DNA of 64,000 nucleotides from Scleromitrula shiraiana (lineage: Eukaryota > Ascomycota > Leotiomycetes > Helotiales > Sclerotiniaceae): positions 744,001 to 808,000 of the forward strand of contig JABELC010000009.1 in assembly GCA_028455995.1 (NCBI GenBank). The letters are read 5' to 3'. Shown here piece by piece: positions 45,353 to 59,400 of the stretch (position 1 is its first letter; each line of letters starts with the position of its first letter). The notes under the pieces are model-generated. The model did not search any database, was not told where the DNA came from, and saw nothing but the letters and a program-made list of their open reading frames with translations. Both the position numbers and the translations under genes were made by a program.

Positions 45353-46855
45353 ATGTCTTCTTCATATTCAGAACAACAACTTTATTATAATGGAAAGGTT
45401 CAATCTGCAACCTCATCGGAAACATTTAAAACAATCAACCCCGCCACGGGAAAACCCATAACGGATGTACAAAAAGCTTCCAATTCCGATATCGATTCCG
45501 CAATTGCATCCGCAAAAAAAGCTTTCCCATCATGGTCTCAAACTCCCCCAATAATTCGTTCTCGAATTCTTCTCAAAGCCGTCAATATTCTCCGCGAACG
45601 AAATGATGAGATTGCCAAAATCGAAACCATCGATACCGGAAAAGCATACTCGGAAACAAGCGCGGTAGATGTTGTAACCGGAGCAGATGTATTAGAATAC
45701 TTTGCAAACCTCGTTGCAAGTGGGGGTATGAATGGAGAAACCACACAATTAAGACCAGATGCATGGATATATACCAAAAAGGAAGCATTGGGCGTATGTG
45801 CTGGAATAGGAGCATGGAATTATCCCATTCAAATCGCGCTCTGGAAATCAGCTCCTTGTTTAGCTGCTGGAAATTGTATGGTTTACAAACCATCTGAAGT
45901 AACTCCCTTACATGGATTGATACTTGCTCAAATCTTCACTGAAGCTGGTGTTCCCCCAGGAGTTTTCAACATAGTTCACGGTGATGGTTCAGTAGGTGGT
46001 TATTTAACCAGTCACCCCTCAATCGCCAAAGTAAGTTTCACAGGACAAGTATCAACCGGACAAAAAGTTGCCTCCTCCGCCGCCGCAGGCATGAAATACG
46101 TAACGATGGAACTCGGCGGTAAAAGCCCTTTGATCATTCTTCCCTCCACGAATCTCGAAAACGCCGTCGACGGAGCCATGATGGCCAATTTCTACAGCAC
46201 CGGCCAAGTCTGCACAAACGGCACCCGAGTCTTCATTCCCACCTCTATGAAATCCGCCTTCGAAAAGCGTCTCCTGGAAAAAATGCAATACATTCGCGCC
46301 CTCGAACCCATGGATCCATCCAGTAATTTCGGACCCCTGGTATCGGAAATCCATCACAAGAAAGTCCTCAGTTATATCGACCACGGAATCAACGAAGATA
46401 AAGCCACACTCCTCTACGGCGGCTCCTCAAAACCAACCAATATCCCCTCAGGCCACGAATCCGGTTTTTGGGTCCAACCCACCATCTTCACAAACTGCAC
46501 CGATGCCATGAAGATCACGCGCGAAGAAATATTCGGTCCCGTCCTCTGTATCCTCACCTATGATACCATCGAAGAAGTGATCGCTCGAGCCAACGACACG
46601 AAATTGGGATTGGCGGCAGGTGTATTCGGAAAAGATATTAACGAATGTCATGAGGTGGTTGGGCGACTGGAGGCGGGAATTACGTGGATTAATACGTGGG
46701 GGGAGAGTCCGGCGGAGATGAGCGTGGGGGGGTGGAAGTTGAGTGGGGTGGGGGTGGAGAATGGGAGGAGGGGGTTGGGGGCTTGGGTTAGGGAGAGGAG
46801 TACGTTGGTTCAGGGGGGTGGGGGGGAGGTGGGAACGGTTTTTTGTAAGTTGTAG
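45353..46855 (+). CDS. badA: Betaine aldehyde dehydrogenase
   Basis: Intronless, 500 residues, the usual length of the ALDH9/BADH group. Seen in order: INPATGKPI, the GAWNYP coenzyme loop (about 154-159), FTGQVSTG, catalytic Glu253 in MELGGKS, catalytic Cys287 in GQVCTNG, EEIFGPV and a WINTWGESPAEMSVGG end. The reaction is NAD+-dependent oxidation of betaine aldehyde to glycine betaine, the step after choline oxidase encoded divergently at 42672. The C-terminus CKL fits the PTS1 pattern, so both enzymes may be peroxisomal. The start at 45353 excludes the upstream repeat-coded residues and gives a standard N-terminus. Codon use shifts from AT-ending in the first half to GC-ending after about 46040, and the last 250 bp are very G-rich. 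Confidence 0.92.
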   Translation: MSSSYSEQQLYYNGKVQSATSSETFKTINPATGKPITDVQKASNSDIDSAIASAKKAFPSWSQTPPIIRSRILLKAVNILRERNDEIAKIETIDTGKAYSETSAVDVVTGADVLEYFANLVASGGMNGETTQLRPDAWIYTKKEALGVCAGIGAWNYPIQIALWKSAPCLAAGNCMVYKPSEVTPLHGLILAQIFTEAGVPPGVFNIVHGDGSVGGYLTSHPSIAKVSFTGQVSTGQKVASSAAAGMKYVTMELGGKSPLIILPSTNLENAVDGAMMANFYSTGQVCTNGTRVFIPTSMKSAFEKRLLEKMQYIRALEPMDPSSNFGPLVSEIHHKKVLSYIDHGINEDKATLLYGGSSKPTNIPSGHESGFWVQPTIFTNCTDAMKITREEIFGPVLCILTYDTIEEVIARANDTKLGLAAGVFGKDINECHEVVGRLEAGITWINTWGESPAEMSVGGWKLSGVGVENGRRGLGAWVRERSTLVQGGGGEVGTVFCKL

Positions 46856-48852
46856 GTTTTGGTTTTTGAGGTGGGGGGGGGGAGGATGCAAATTTTCGAT
46901 GGTAGGGAGGAGGGATTATAAAACAGAATAGAGGAAATTGAAAAGATTGGGGGAGAAGAAGAAGAAGAAGAAGAAGAAGAAGAAGAAGAAGAAGACCAAA
47001 GTGCAACTGTTTGGGCACCTACTGCACATACAGTATTTCATCAAATCATCAAATCATCAAATCATCAAATCATCAAATCATCAAATCATCAAATCATAAA
47101 ACCACGAGATAGATACATACCACGCGTTATGGATATACATACATACATACCTACAACACAACCCAGAATACCCAAACCAACCAACCAACCACGCACCCAT
47201 CAATCACACATCTATCCACCCATGCACCTCATCAAGAACTCTTGGATATGTTTCTCCTTCCATCCTTCCATCTTTCCTTCCATGCATCGATATATATATA
47301 TGTATATATACATATATGTATATCGAACATTAAGTTATCTATTCGTCGAGAGAAGAGAAGAGAAGAGAAGAGAAGATGAGCTAGCTAGCTGGCTATTGCA
47401 GTATGAATTTCTTATCGAGTACTTTGCGTTGGAGTATTCTTGGGTTGGATGGATGGGTTGATGGATGGATGGATGGATGGATGGATGGATGGATGGATGG
47501 ATGGATGGATGGGTTGATGGATGGATGGATGGATGGATTATATATCAAGTATCAAGTAGCTTCCACTCGCTTTGATGAACTCTAGTAGTGATTCTAATTT
47601 TAAATGCACGGCACACTTACATACATACATATATACATGCATACTTAGCCCATCTATCCATCTAATCATTCTATTCATTCCTCCTTAATACTATACTATA
47701 TCTCTTTATTATCTCATCCTATCTATCCTATCTATCCCATCTATTCCAACAACCCACATCCCATCCCCCTATCTTATCATTCCTCTCCTTCTCCCCATCT
47801 CTCCTCTCTCCTCTCCATCTCCTTCTAACCAAATACCCAACTCACTCATCACCTACCCACCTACCTACCAACCTACCTACCAACCTATTCAACTCCCCTC
47901 TTACCCACTCTACTCCCACTCGTTTCGGATATCCCCCCCCTCACCTCATCTCACCTCTAACATCTCATTTCCTCTTATCCATCCATCCATCTATCTATCT
48001 ATTTATTTATCTGTCTAAATACCAAACCATGCTATACAAATTCATATAATATAATATAATCCAATGCAAATGCAAATGAAACGAGATGATCGCCCACCGC
48101 GCGATCTACCTAGCTCTCTATTCTTCCTTAAATATCATGTTCGTTATTACTTTTATATATATACATATATATATATAAACAAACTGGCAAATAAACAATA
48201 GCAATAGCAATAGCAATAGCAAAGGTATAATTCAAGTTGTATAATTATATATTTGTATTTTTCATCAACCCATGCATGTATGCATCTATCTCAACCCTGA
48301 ACTACTTATCTTATCTTTTCTTATTCTCCTCTCCTCTCATTTCCATTTCCATTTTCATTTCCATTTCCAATACCAATCCCATACCCCCTAATCAACTTCA
48401 AATATACAACCCCCACATGTCCTCTCCTCCCCTCCCAACAACCTCCTTCCCAACAATCTCCTACCCAACTCAACCCCATTGATTAAAACTAGAAACGCCC
48501 TCTCCCCTCCCATCGCTTCACAACATCTCAATCCAAATATCATCAAACCAACCAACCAACCAACCATCCATCCATCATCCAAAGAACCAATCAATATTTA
48601 CAAAAACACCCATCCATCCATCCATCCATGACTTCATACAAAAAACCCCCAGCCAGAACGTTCGATGCATCCAAAAAAAACGCCAAGTCCGACCTAATTC
48701 CAATCCCATCATCTTCATTTTAGTATCCATACGATACGACACGATATCGAACCAGAGTTACCACCTCAAGCGTACGTGATATATTTTGCTCTCAAGCCCT
48801 CCTCCATTACTTAATTCTCTGTAACCGATATCCATTCCCAAGATTCATGCAT
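46856..48852. repeat. Microsatellite-dense intergenic block
   Basis: Contains a GAA tract (about 46954-46995), TCAAATCA octamer repeats (about 47038-47096), a GATGG/GGAT tract (about 47447-47539), AGAGA (about 47350-47375) and many CATC/CTAT runs to 48600. No gene is supported. Long open frames here are repeat translations. Confidence 0.7.
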
Positions 48853-50034
48853 CTAATAGTTAAAACCGCCATAGTTCGAGTTTCGAGGACGCATATGTGG
48901 ACTGTCTTGATAGTCCATATCCTGATAAACAGTAGTTCTCCTATCCTCTTCGGGTAATAACTCCTTGACCTCCCAATTATTCTGCTTGACACCAACCGAG
49001 AACTCGAGATCTTCTTTTGTGATAGAATCCCAGTACTGTTTTATCATTAGAAACATAATACATAATAACAAGGTGGGGGGGGGGGGGGTAAAGAGAAGAA
49101 AAACAAACCTTATAAATCATCATAACAGCAAGAAGGTTAGCAATAGTAGCAAAGAACAAACCATCCAAGTAATGTTGAATAGCATTACAAATGGTGCTAC
49201 TAAAAGCATAAAGAATGACCTGACCAGCCGCGAAAAAGAAAACCGCAAATGCAAGTTCTCCCAAAGGCCAACGATCCTGAAGTGTATTTACCACAAGAAT
49301 AACCTGCATCACGCCATATATAGCCAACTCGACCGCGGAAAGAAGATAGAGGACAATAAAGAGTCCAATGGTAGAAGTAGGGCCCAATCCCGCCCACGAG
49401 AAATAAGTAGCCAGGGAAACCAAAAAAGTAACAGCAAACATCGCCAAACTAATCGATCGAAGCATCCAGACGGAAAGCGGGGTTCCATCTTCATATAATT
49501 GGAAACCGACGAATCCATTGATTAATAAACTAACGGTAAGTGCAGAAGTGAGACCGTTTTGGATAGCGGAGAAATATGGGTAAGGGCCTGTTCCAGGAGG
49601 AATAACGCCGGAATCGAGGAGGAGCGAAAAGAACGTTAGAAGCATATATATGTAAAAGAAAGTGGTGATTTCCTTTCTCCCTAAATAACTGAATTAGCAC
49701 ACCAGTCTCCGTTTTAATCTCCCCATTGAAATCAATCCTCAACTGTATTATCCCGACCCCAATATATCTTTATCAAAAAAACAAACATAAACATACCAAC
49801 AGCCGTAAATTTACTCCTAACATGCAAAATCATCACCACCGTCATAAGAAGCGCCGAAATATGCACAAAGCTCGCGGCGCCCTGGAAAATAATCGTATTG
49901 GCCAACTCGATATTTCGAGAATAACAATTCGCCTCGATGCCATGACTCCCCTGAATCGTTGAGATCTTTCCTACTACGGCGCATAGTGGGACCGCTGCTT
50001 GTTCGCAGATCGAGTAGAAGTCGCCGAAACCCAT
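48853..50034 (-). CDS. CHS7: Chitin synthase export chaperone CHS7
   Basis: Three exons (50034-49797, 49680-49109, 49035-48853, minus) with introns of 116 and 73 bp encode 330 residues, the normal length. The N-terminus MGFGDFYSICEQAAVPLC is characteristic. IELANTIIFQGAASFVHI, GFVGFQLYEDGTPLSVW, NTLQDRWPLGELAF and IQHYLDGLFF lie between about seven hydrophobic segments. The last exon supplies YWDSITKEDLEFSVGVKQ and LLPEEDRRTTVY. Chs7 is an ER membrane chaperone needed for export of Chs3-type chitin synthase. The second intron carries a run of 14 C (G on the plus strand, 49075-49088). Confidence 0.95.
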
Positions 50035-53000
50035 TTTTGTATCGTATGTATAGTCGTCGTTATATGTGATATTGTTGTTGTTGTAAGAGGTGAGGTGAGA
50101 AGATCGAAGTCAGTCAGTCGGTCAATCGGTCAGCGGCCGCGAGGAATGCCCGCTGGCTGTGTCGACAGATCGATATCACTATTGTAAAAATTCTGCAGCG
50201 AGTGAAAAGCGATATAGCGATATTGAAAGTAGCGAATGTGGTAAATAATTCCTGGGATGGAGATGTGATGTTTTGATGGAGATTGTAGAGATTGTGGATG
50301 AGGGGAAGTCGTTCGTTCCTGCCTTGATCAAGGGTAAATCACCAATTAGGGACAGGTAATTTTGGAGATCTCGTAAATCCCTGGAATATCTTTTTGGTTG
50401 GCGGCGAAACCAAATTTTTTACGAACTTGGACCAAAAATAGATTTTGTTGCCTCATATTTAGGGTGTAAAGTTTATCATATGAGATACACGTGAGCTCTA
50501 TACATGTGATCCAATTCTGTTTCATTGATGTTTACTTCTACTTAGTTTTGAGTATGTGAATTTTGATATGATAACTTTGAGGTTCAGCTCAACGTTTGAC
50601 ATTGGCTAAGAAACTAATGCAGATTGCCTTGATCTCTTACAACCGGGGCACATATTGTAGCACATTACAATTCATTGATAATCATGAACAACAGTGTACA
50701 CGGTGAGATGACGCTTCTTAGTGTGAAGCCATTGCGATGATAAACGGCTTTGAACTACAGGCGTAAAACCTACCTACTCCAGCCAGGGGTATGCGGTCAT
50801 CTCAACCCCAACAGCTTAGCCACAGGAACACCAGAAGCATTTGAATCGGGTTTCGGGATCATTGTACAACGGGGTGGAACGGGGCGTATGGATGTTGTTT
50901 GACAGAGAGGCTGGCCGGATAATGCGTTGCATCTCCCCCCATAAAACTAGCAATTAATGAGAACAAACGAACAAGGCTGGTTAGAATGATATTGAAGAGC
51001 GCATTCCATGAAAGGTTCCAGTTAGAAGAGACTTCAAAGCACCCACCCATATGCCTGATGAGTCCTGATGATGTGTTCGTAGTTATAGAATGATAGTAAG
51101 ACTCTTGGTTTACTTTTTATTTGAGACATCGGTTTTGATCGCTGAATCTCTGAACGTCGTGAGGAAAATCATCGTTTGAAAAATTCATCGCATTGCGAGG
51201 CAACCGCCGGGTAAGTTCATGAAGTATTAAGATGTGATATATGCGTGGGACATGGTTTCTCAGTCAAATGATCCGAACTGCGCATTGGCGTTGATGGATA
51301 TCTTGATTGAATAATTTCAATTTTCGAATTTGCTGATGAATTTTTGGTGATGAGGGATCCAGTTTTCAACCTGGAGATGTTACCTGGTGTTGGATGTGCG
51401 GCCTTTTGCATTGATTAGATGCAATACAGACAGGGGATCTTAAAATCGGAGGGGACATGCTAAACCTGCCGGGCCAGGCTTGTATCCCTTCCTTCCCGAG
51501 TCTCCATCGTAATTCTAATGATCAGCTTTATCTCATTCAATGACAACCTGCGTGCATATGACCTGTGAGTTAGATTGGGATTTATGAAATGCCCTTGGAA
51601 AGTTTCATCAGATAGACACGGGATAGAAAGATTCATTTACCGTGTTGCTCGGTGAGAAGCTTAAAGAAGTAGTAGCATGAACAGATAATGTGGGTGTAAC
51701 ACCGAAGGGGGAAAAAGTTGGTTAGTAGCCAAAAGACAAGCACAACCGGTAAAGAACACGAATGGCTTGTCGTTTTTCTTGATGCTGAGATTTATAAACA
51801 CCATATCTGCATGCGACGTCGAACAAGCTGACCGAGCAGATAGCCCATTTCTTCTATTCTGTGTCTCTACAATATTACGTGGGCATGGTAATATAGTACA
51901 GCCACAAGAATGTTATGAAATTTGAGTGGATGAATGGCCTCAGAAGGAGTCTTAGAGTATCGAGATCCAAATGGTAATGATTTCATGTATGTTGTGGAAT
52001 TTTGCCGGATAGCTGAAGTGCATAATGTCCGAGTCCAAAAGGTCTTTTGTCGGCGTTCCCTCAGCCTGCTCTAGCATAGCATTCTGATATTTCGAAACGT
52101 TTCCATGTTGGAAATGGTGAGCATCCCAATAATCTTATTGGTAGTACCCTCCACGAGAAAGTATGTTGTAATAATTTTGTTGAGTTGAGGAACAATGCCG
52201 AGGAGTTTTCACGATAGTAAGAAGGGCGTAACCATGGACATAAGGAGCTACGAAACCTGTGAAGACCGAGAGTACCGTATCGTTCCAATAGCAGTAGTAA
52301 CTCCATCGATAGTGTCGCAGGGCCTGTAAAATATAAGAGATTGGACTGATCATTCGTGAGCCATTTGGCCGGACAAGGTAAAATGCGTTTTTTTAGGATC
52401 GAATTTGGTTTTCATTTGCTCCATGTTCTGTCCACTTTCCTTCACACTTCCAAGCTGAATAAGAGAGAAGCCGAAGCTTATCACAAGTGAAAGCTATATT
52501 ACATATAATCCTAGACAATCTTGGGCAAGTTGGAGGTATACCATCCATCTCTAAAAAACCAGATCCCACTCTCCCCACGCTAGGAAGGTTGAGAACGGCG
52601 CTTGTGGCCCAGAAGAAGCGATTTACAATTGCAGTTGATCTGTAAGATCACACCAAGATTTTTGGTTCGCCTTGGCGGGTTCGGATTTACATACTTTTTA
52701 CAATCTGATATGCATTCTATTCCGGAAGATCTGGTTGTCTTGTTGCTAATACCAAAAGAAGATGACGAGTACTTTCTCGTATTCTTCCGTAGAATCCCAA
52801 TATAACATATTCTAGGTAGCTATCATTGCCCCAGTGACAACTAGACATCATGTAAAGTAAGGGTGTAGTACTCGTTGAACCGAAGCTCCGTGATAGCAAC
52901 GCAGAAAAGATTACATTCACACCCATGAGGAGAACGAAGATCCTTGCCGAGGGGGGAAAGGGAGGACCCTTCCAAGTACTAAATTCTCATAGTATAGTTC

Positions 53001-53490
53001 AGAGCAACTTAAACCAACAATCAACACTCTAGAAGAGTCTCAGCATTTTCTTATGCATACACCCCGTCTCCTATGTTAACCATACCCATGTTCTTTTACG
53101 CTTTCTGCCGTGATTTATACTTCCGTATTTCACGAGCTTCATAATACGATGCCCTGGCATTAAAAGAGCCGCAGAAAATTTACAGCAGTGATATTTAATT
53201 TTGAGAATAGCCTATCCTATGGAAGATCAATTCGAGATATCGTGTGTGAGCGTCACGCCTGTTAACAGGTGGTTACTATGGTAGAGGATGCATACATTCA
53301 ATCCTTTAAATCCTCCACCTCAGTTAGGAATCTTGTTAGGATCAGATAAACTCTTTCTAGAATTGAGGCGGTGAAGTGATAAAACCACAAAGTGCATTCA
53401 CAGATCACAATTAAACAAGGGTGGACAGTAGAGGAGTACGTAGTAATGGAGTTAAGGAGATAGGAAGGAAAAGGCTGTGCCGCAGCCGGG
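50035..53490. other. Long stretch without a recognised gene, part 1
   Basis: The first 300 bp are the CHS7 upstream region (TTG run near 50073-50083). Beyond that, base composition is balanced and frames are short on both strands (50859-51050, 51217-51411, 52061-52353 minus, 52602-52805 plus) without domain signal or convincing splice chains. It could hold non-coding RNA or a decayed element that I cannot identify. Confidence 0.4.
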
Positions 53491-56400
53491 TTACTTTACG
53501 GAAAACTTGAAAGGTTTGAATGTCCAAAGGAAAAGGCTTGAGGGTCGCATGAGCTGTAACACGAATTGGTGGAGCTTTAGACCGCGGTTGACGATCAAAT
53601 CATGAATCCAATTTACGATACTGTAATATCGTATGTAAGAGACTAAGAGAAAAGTGTATGTGTGTGTCCCTCTATCTTCGTACAGTGTGTGTTCCGAGAA
53701 AACGGCACACGCGCGGGCATGGCAACAGGACAAGTCAGACTAATTTGCAAAGAGAGCAAATTACCACCTTAACAAGCAAAGCAACCAAGATGAGATGAGG
53801 CGGCGGTAGGGTACCTACTACCTAGGTAGGTAGGTAGGAGAGTACGGCGATTGTTAGCCAAATGGAAACATGCGTCGTCCTCGGTCCTCCCACCTTTCAA
53901 GAAAATCCCCATGAGCAGACAGAGAGTAAAAAAAAAGCCAAGAAGGACCAAAAGGTTACTCTATCTCCGTACTCTGACTCAGATTAATGGCAACACATAC
54001 GAAGTATGAAATAGAACACCATGAATCGATCAAATCAATCGAATCAATGTCAATAATGAAATCCACAAACCATGATATGACACTATTCTATCTCTTTCGC
54101 AGTCAGTGAGCCACTATTTCCGCCCCCGCTGCACTACACGACACTGAAAAGACCGACCCGGCAAAGGCAAGGAAGCAATTGGGTACAGTGAAGTGGCAGC
54201 GGGACAAATTTGTTCATGCCTTCCGGCTCTGCCAAACCAAACCAAACCATTTCCAACACCGGTGATAATATTCTACTACCCCCATCCATCATCGATCCTA
54301 TGCTATGCTATGCTATTGCATGGCGTGCTCATGCATCCACGCCCCTCTCATTCATGTTCAATCAATATCTAGCATGTACTATGGATGTCAGTGCAGCAGT
54401 AGTTAGGAAAACGCGGGTGGAGATGATGATGATGATGATTAGTTCTAATGCTACTTTCGTATGTTGGTTTGATATTAGAAATTATCGGTTTTGAATTTTT
54501 TGGATCCATTCGTCCATTTCAAGGTTCTATGTACGGAGTATTCCATTCCAATAGTGAATAGATGTACTATATCTAAATCTGGTGTGACTCGCCACATAGG
54601 AGGAATTACGTGAAAGTGTAAACGAGTTCATTTCTAAAGGTAAATCATGATCTCTAACAGGAATGGAATGCTTCGCGTTTGTGTAAGGCGTATGTACCGG
54701 TGCGATACAGAAATATTGACTCTAAGAATCTAATCAACTCTTCTATGGGCCGAGAGAAGACCCAACAATGTCCAACGATTGAACATACATTGCCTCCTAC
54801 AATTTCTCCACCTTTTCCTCAAATCTATAGTGCTATTAGGTCAGATTCGTAGACTTTACTCTATATAGAACTAGATGCGCTGCATAGATACGCGCTCCGT
54901 AAATAAATCACGACCTTTTATCTAATGCTTCAACGAGTCGCGGGATTCGCGTAAAGTGGAAATGACCTAGAACGGGGCCTGGAAATTGGGTACAGTAAAG
55001 TACAGTACAGTACAGTGTCTAGGTAGTTCATCACCGACAAAGCAAATTTTTGTTCCCTTCCCTTGTAAAAAATTGGACACTACGCCGGCTCGCGACAACC
55101 AAATTTGTTGAACATCCATCGTGGCCCGGCGTAGCCACCAACATGTTGATCATTATTCAAGGTCATCATGAACAACATCCTCTTCGTATGTATCTCCACC
55201 TTCACGGCATCCTCGACGGCTAAGCTTGAAAAGAACCTAGTACCTAGATCGATGTGTACTGTACCTAGGTACTTTGCTTCACGATGAAGGAATCAATTTC
55301 CAATAATCATACCCAAAGCTAGGATCGGCAACAATGGATTGCAATTTAGACCTTTCCTCATTCTACTCTGGAATGAAAATGGAACGGAAAACGACAGAAA
55401 GTTTGCGTTATTTCCCCCTTGAATAATGAAGGCAGGTTTCGAACAAAAAAAGATCATCAGGTAGGTTTCGCTGGCTCGTAAGTAGCTGATACAGTAATAT
55501 CATGATATTATTGTAACGATCCAGATCCAGAACCAGGGTATCACGTATACCAAAGAAACGTTCAGCAAAATTCGGGAAGAGGAAGTTGTGGATCCGGAAT
55601 TTGGAAAAGATTTGAGAAATTCAGCCACAAAAATTTATCATACTGCAATAATATAATAGGTCGCAGCCAAAAAAAAAATCACTTCACAGTCTGATTCACA
55701 AAACAGTATAGGTGGCCCCTTGTACATATCGGAGCACACCTAAGGTTAGATTGGGAATTTGCGCATATTCATTCGCATTCGCCCTCAGCAGGGCAAGGCT
55801 TGCTTACGTACCTACTACAGGTTTACTGTAGAGGTGAATGAATCTTCACTCGTTTCGATATGGGCAGGTGAACGAGGTGTCAGAATAATCTCATATACTT
55901 TCGATGTGAGGATTGTGAAGAGGCGGTGGAACAAGAATCTGCAGCCTGGAACCCGAACAAAATCCCCTAAATATCTTTCCCATGTTGGCTTAATTGAATC
56001 AAGCAATCAAGCAAGAATATGTATCTTGAAATTTGGAAAAGGACATTGAGATTCAAAACTCTCTTGGCTAACCGGAGAAGAGAATGCACTTGAGGAAAGG
56101 CTCAATCCTGGAATCCAGAGCTGGTCCATATACTAACCTGCAGCAAATGTTTGATCAGAGTCAGAAATCAAACATATAAAGGGGGTGTAAATATTATTAA
56201 TAGACGACTATTCATAGTGGCACTCTCTCAAAATGTAACGAGCCAATTAGATAATCTAACTATTTCTTAAACCAACCCTTACTTTTTAGTACTCACTATA
56301 ATGCGCAGGCATCACAAGTCTCATCACAACCTACCAATCAACGCAAGCACAAGTATTACCTATGCCGCCTCCAAGTGAATCGTGATTGATGGCTCTAGAT

Positions 56401-59400
56401 TGAATCGATCACCATAAAGCTTTTGAAAAGCCTTGTCATGCCAGTCCAGTACCAGGACCGACCAGCGCTTGCGAAGTTTGCATATCATCCGAGCCCCAAG
56501 CCAGCCCATCGCATCCAATACGTAGCTGTAAGCATTAATAATTAACCAACCTACACAGACAGACTACAACCACCCCTAGTCGATAACGTTCCTTAACATA
56601 GCATGGCGTCTTTATGATCAGATCGGATACGGTACCAGTCAACAAACCGTACCAAGACCAAGCAACGACCAAGTGACCAAGCAAGACCAGACCTACCTAA
56701 ATTGATACAATAACCAACATAACATACCTAGCGTTTTATGCTCCCTTCAAACTTGTTTTTTTCCTGCTTGCTGTGCTTGCTGTGCCAAACGCATCGCTCG
56801 CATCCACCGTATCGTTATTACTACGGTATATTACTGTACTGTGTGCACACAACTTTCCACTGTTCCACGCGCCGCTCCACCACAAATTTAGATATGTAGA
56901 CCTCTTTTCCTATTCCACGGAATAAATAGTAATAGTGCTGAACTAGATACTGTACTTACATCCCCGCTCCCTGTCATCCGCATCGTCCTTTTTTTTCCAA
57001 GTCAGTAGGTACGTAGGGTAAGTAAATAGTTGCATATATGGTAATATATTGATTTTATCCTATCTATCTAAAAGGAATTTAGTCAATCAATGAATCCATC
57101 AAGCAACAATAGGCTTGGTTCCCCCTACGTATTCCGGGCCGGCTATATTAGACCGCACCAAGCTGTTGGATATGTATGAGATTACAGTGTCGGTACTTTT
57201 CCCATAATGATATCGAAACGCCATGAAACCTAATACGGTATTATTAGCTTCCTTTCTCCTCCCTGGCTGTGCTATGCTATGCTTGCTATGCTTCGTTTGT
57301 TTGGTGGGCGGAATTCTATTCAATCTTAAAAATTATTATTAATGACACCCCATTGTTGGAAGAAGGAAGACACGCCAGGATCCAGCAGGACATCTGAGAT
57401 TTTTCTTTTAGTAGGTTACATATAATTATTTTTTATATCTTACTACATATGTTCAATCCTAGTTTATTCCTACATCAGGAAAGTACATATGAGTAAATTA
57501 GCGAATTAGATGGTGTAAAACATACGATATAAATATAAGACAACTGAACCAATGCAAAGGCAGGCAAGCATAGCAAGAAAGGCAAAAGAATACACTTCAC
57601 GTACTTTATTACATAGTAGATGTTGAAAAGAAGGAAAACAATCCAGTCAATAATTTACTATAGAAACGATTAAAGATTATATTTATACCTCCTATACTAT
57701 ACCATTCATACATAACTCAATCAACATTACCCCATCCATCCCCTCTCCATTCCACAATTTCATAGCTGTAGCAAATAAGAAAAGGGCATTAAACCTAGAT
57801 ACAGCAAGTTATTGTTTCTTTTTCTTCTATAGCCCTTGGGAGCTAGTAAAACTTAGATAGAGTCGTAAAAAGGTCTCTCCTCTTCTTCTTGGTGCAGTTC
57901 TAGTTCTATAGTTTGGTTTGGTTTGGTTTGGTTCGCTTCGGGAATATTCATTTCATTCACTCAGGTCCTCAGGAGGTCCTCATACTCCTTCACATCACAC
58001 ACTTTATTCTACCTTGCCACCTTCAACCACCTGGGCAGTTCATAATTTACTTTTATTTTTTATTTATTTTTTTATTACTTGATTAGGTTATGTCGTCTCT
58101 TCATTTTGTATCCTTGTAATAAGACACGAGGGAGGAATAGCAATAGAATGAGGAATATTGAACGCTTGCTTATGACATATATCCTAGTTAAAATTTTCTT
58201 ATTCTCATATTCTTTTTATTACTGTATGTATGTATGTACCTAGCCTGGGTACCTTTGAATATTTTCTTTTTGGGAATCCTTCGTTGCTGTTGGTTGCCAC
58301 TTGCACTCTTCTTTCCTTCCTAACCCCCTCTCCTCTTTTTGAATCTTGCAGCATCAGGTCCAGTCTCTCCTTAGATGGATGACCTTACCTTACTTGTGGT
58401 TCCTCACATTACATATTACATATTACATATTACATTACATTACATTTACATTACCTCACCTTACCTATTTTATCCATTCTCTTACTTCTCTGGATACCCA
58501 TTCTATTCTATTTTCTAATTCTATCCTTCCTATCCTATCCTATCCTATCCTATCCCATCCCATCCTATCCTAGGTATCCTCTCTCGTGTCCTGTTCTATT
58601 ACTATTGTCAATCAATTAATAATTAATAATCCATAATCCATAATTCATAATCCATACCTCCATACCTCCATACCCCCATACCTCCATACCATACCTGGTT
58701 CAGTGGTTCAACGCGGTGTGTTCTATGACATTTAGGAATGCGAATGAAATCTTCAAACATACCTAACACCAACACCAATATCATACTGGTACCATAATAT
58801 CATTGCGTACTTTAATACAATTTTCTAGGTATCAGATCTCAATCCTTGTATCATTTTTGAGGTATCGATATTCTTTTTTATTTTTCTCCATTTTCCACCC
58901 CTCCCCTCCCTCTCTTAGAGTTTGTTTAGTAGTATTCTAGTATTCTAGTATTCTAGTATTCTACTACCTAAGGCCTAAGGTACTCTTGGAAAATACCTCG
59001 AACGGTTGAACCTTCCCAAGTTTCTAACCCCCCTTCCTTCAATTTTCATTGGATCTTCTTTCTTCCCTTTTCAAGGTTCCTTAAGAAGTTGGAAAGAGTG
59101 TCTCCAGTTTTTTATATCCATACGTACATATTTTATAATTTTATCTACGGAGGTGCAAGCTTTCCTATTTTCAAGGTTGTTGTCTTTCATATTATCATAT
59201 CAATTCCTCAGATTCTTCCCATCAATCTCAAATCAATACAATACAATACAATACAATACAATACAATCAAATCAAACCAAATCAAATCAAATCGGTAAAA
59301 TATCTTTCTTATGTGCTACTATACTACTAACAGTACTACTACTACCTAAGTATTTTATACTTTTTAGTTTCCTTATTTAGCTTCCTTATTTATTTTATTA

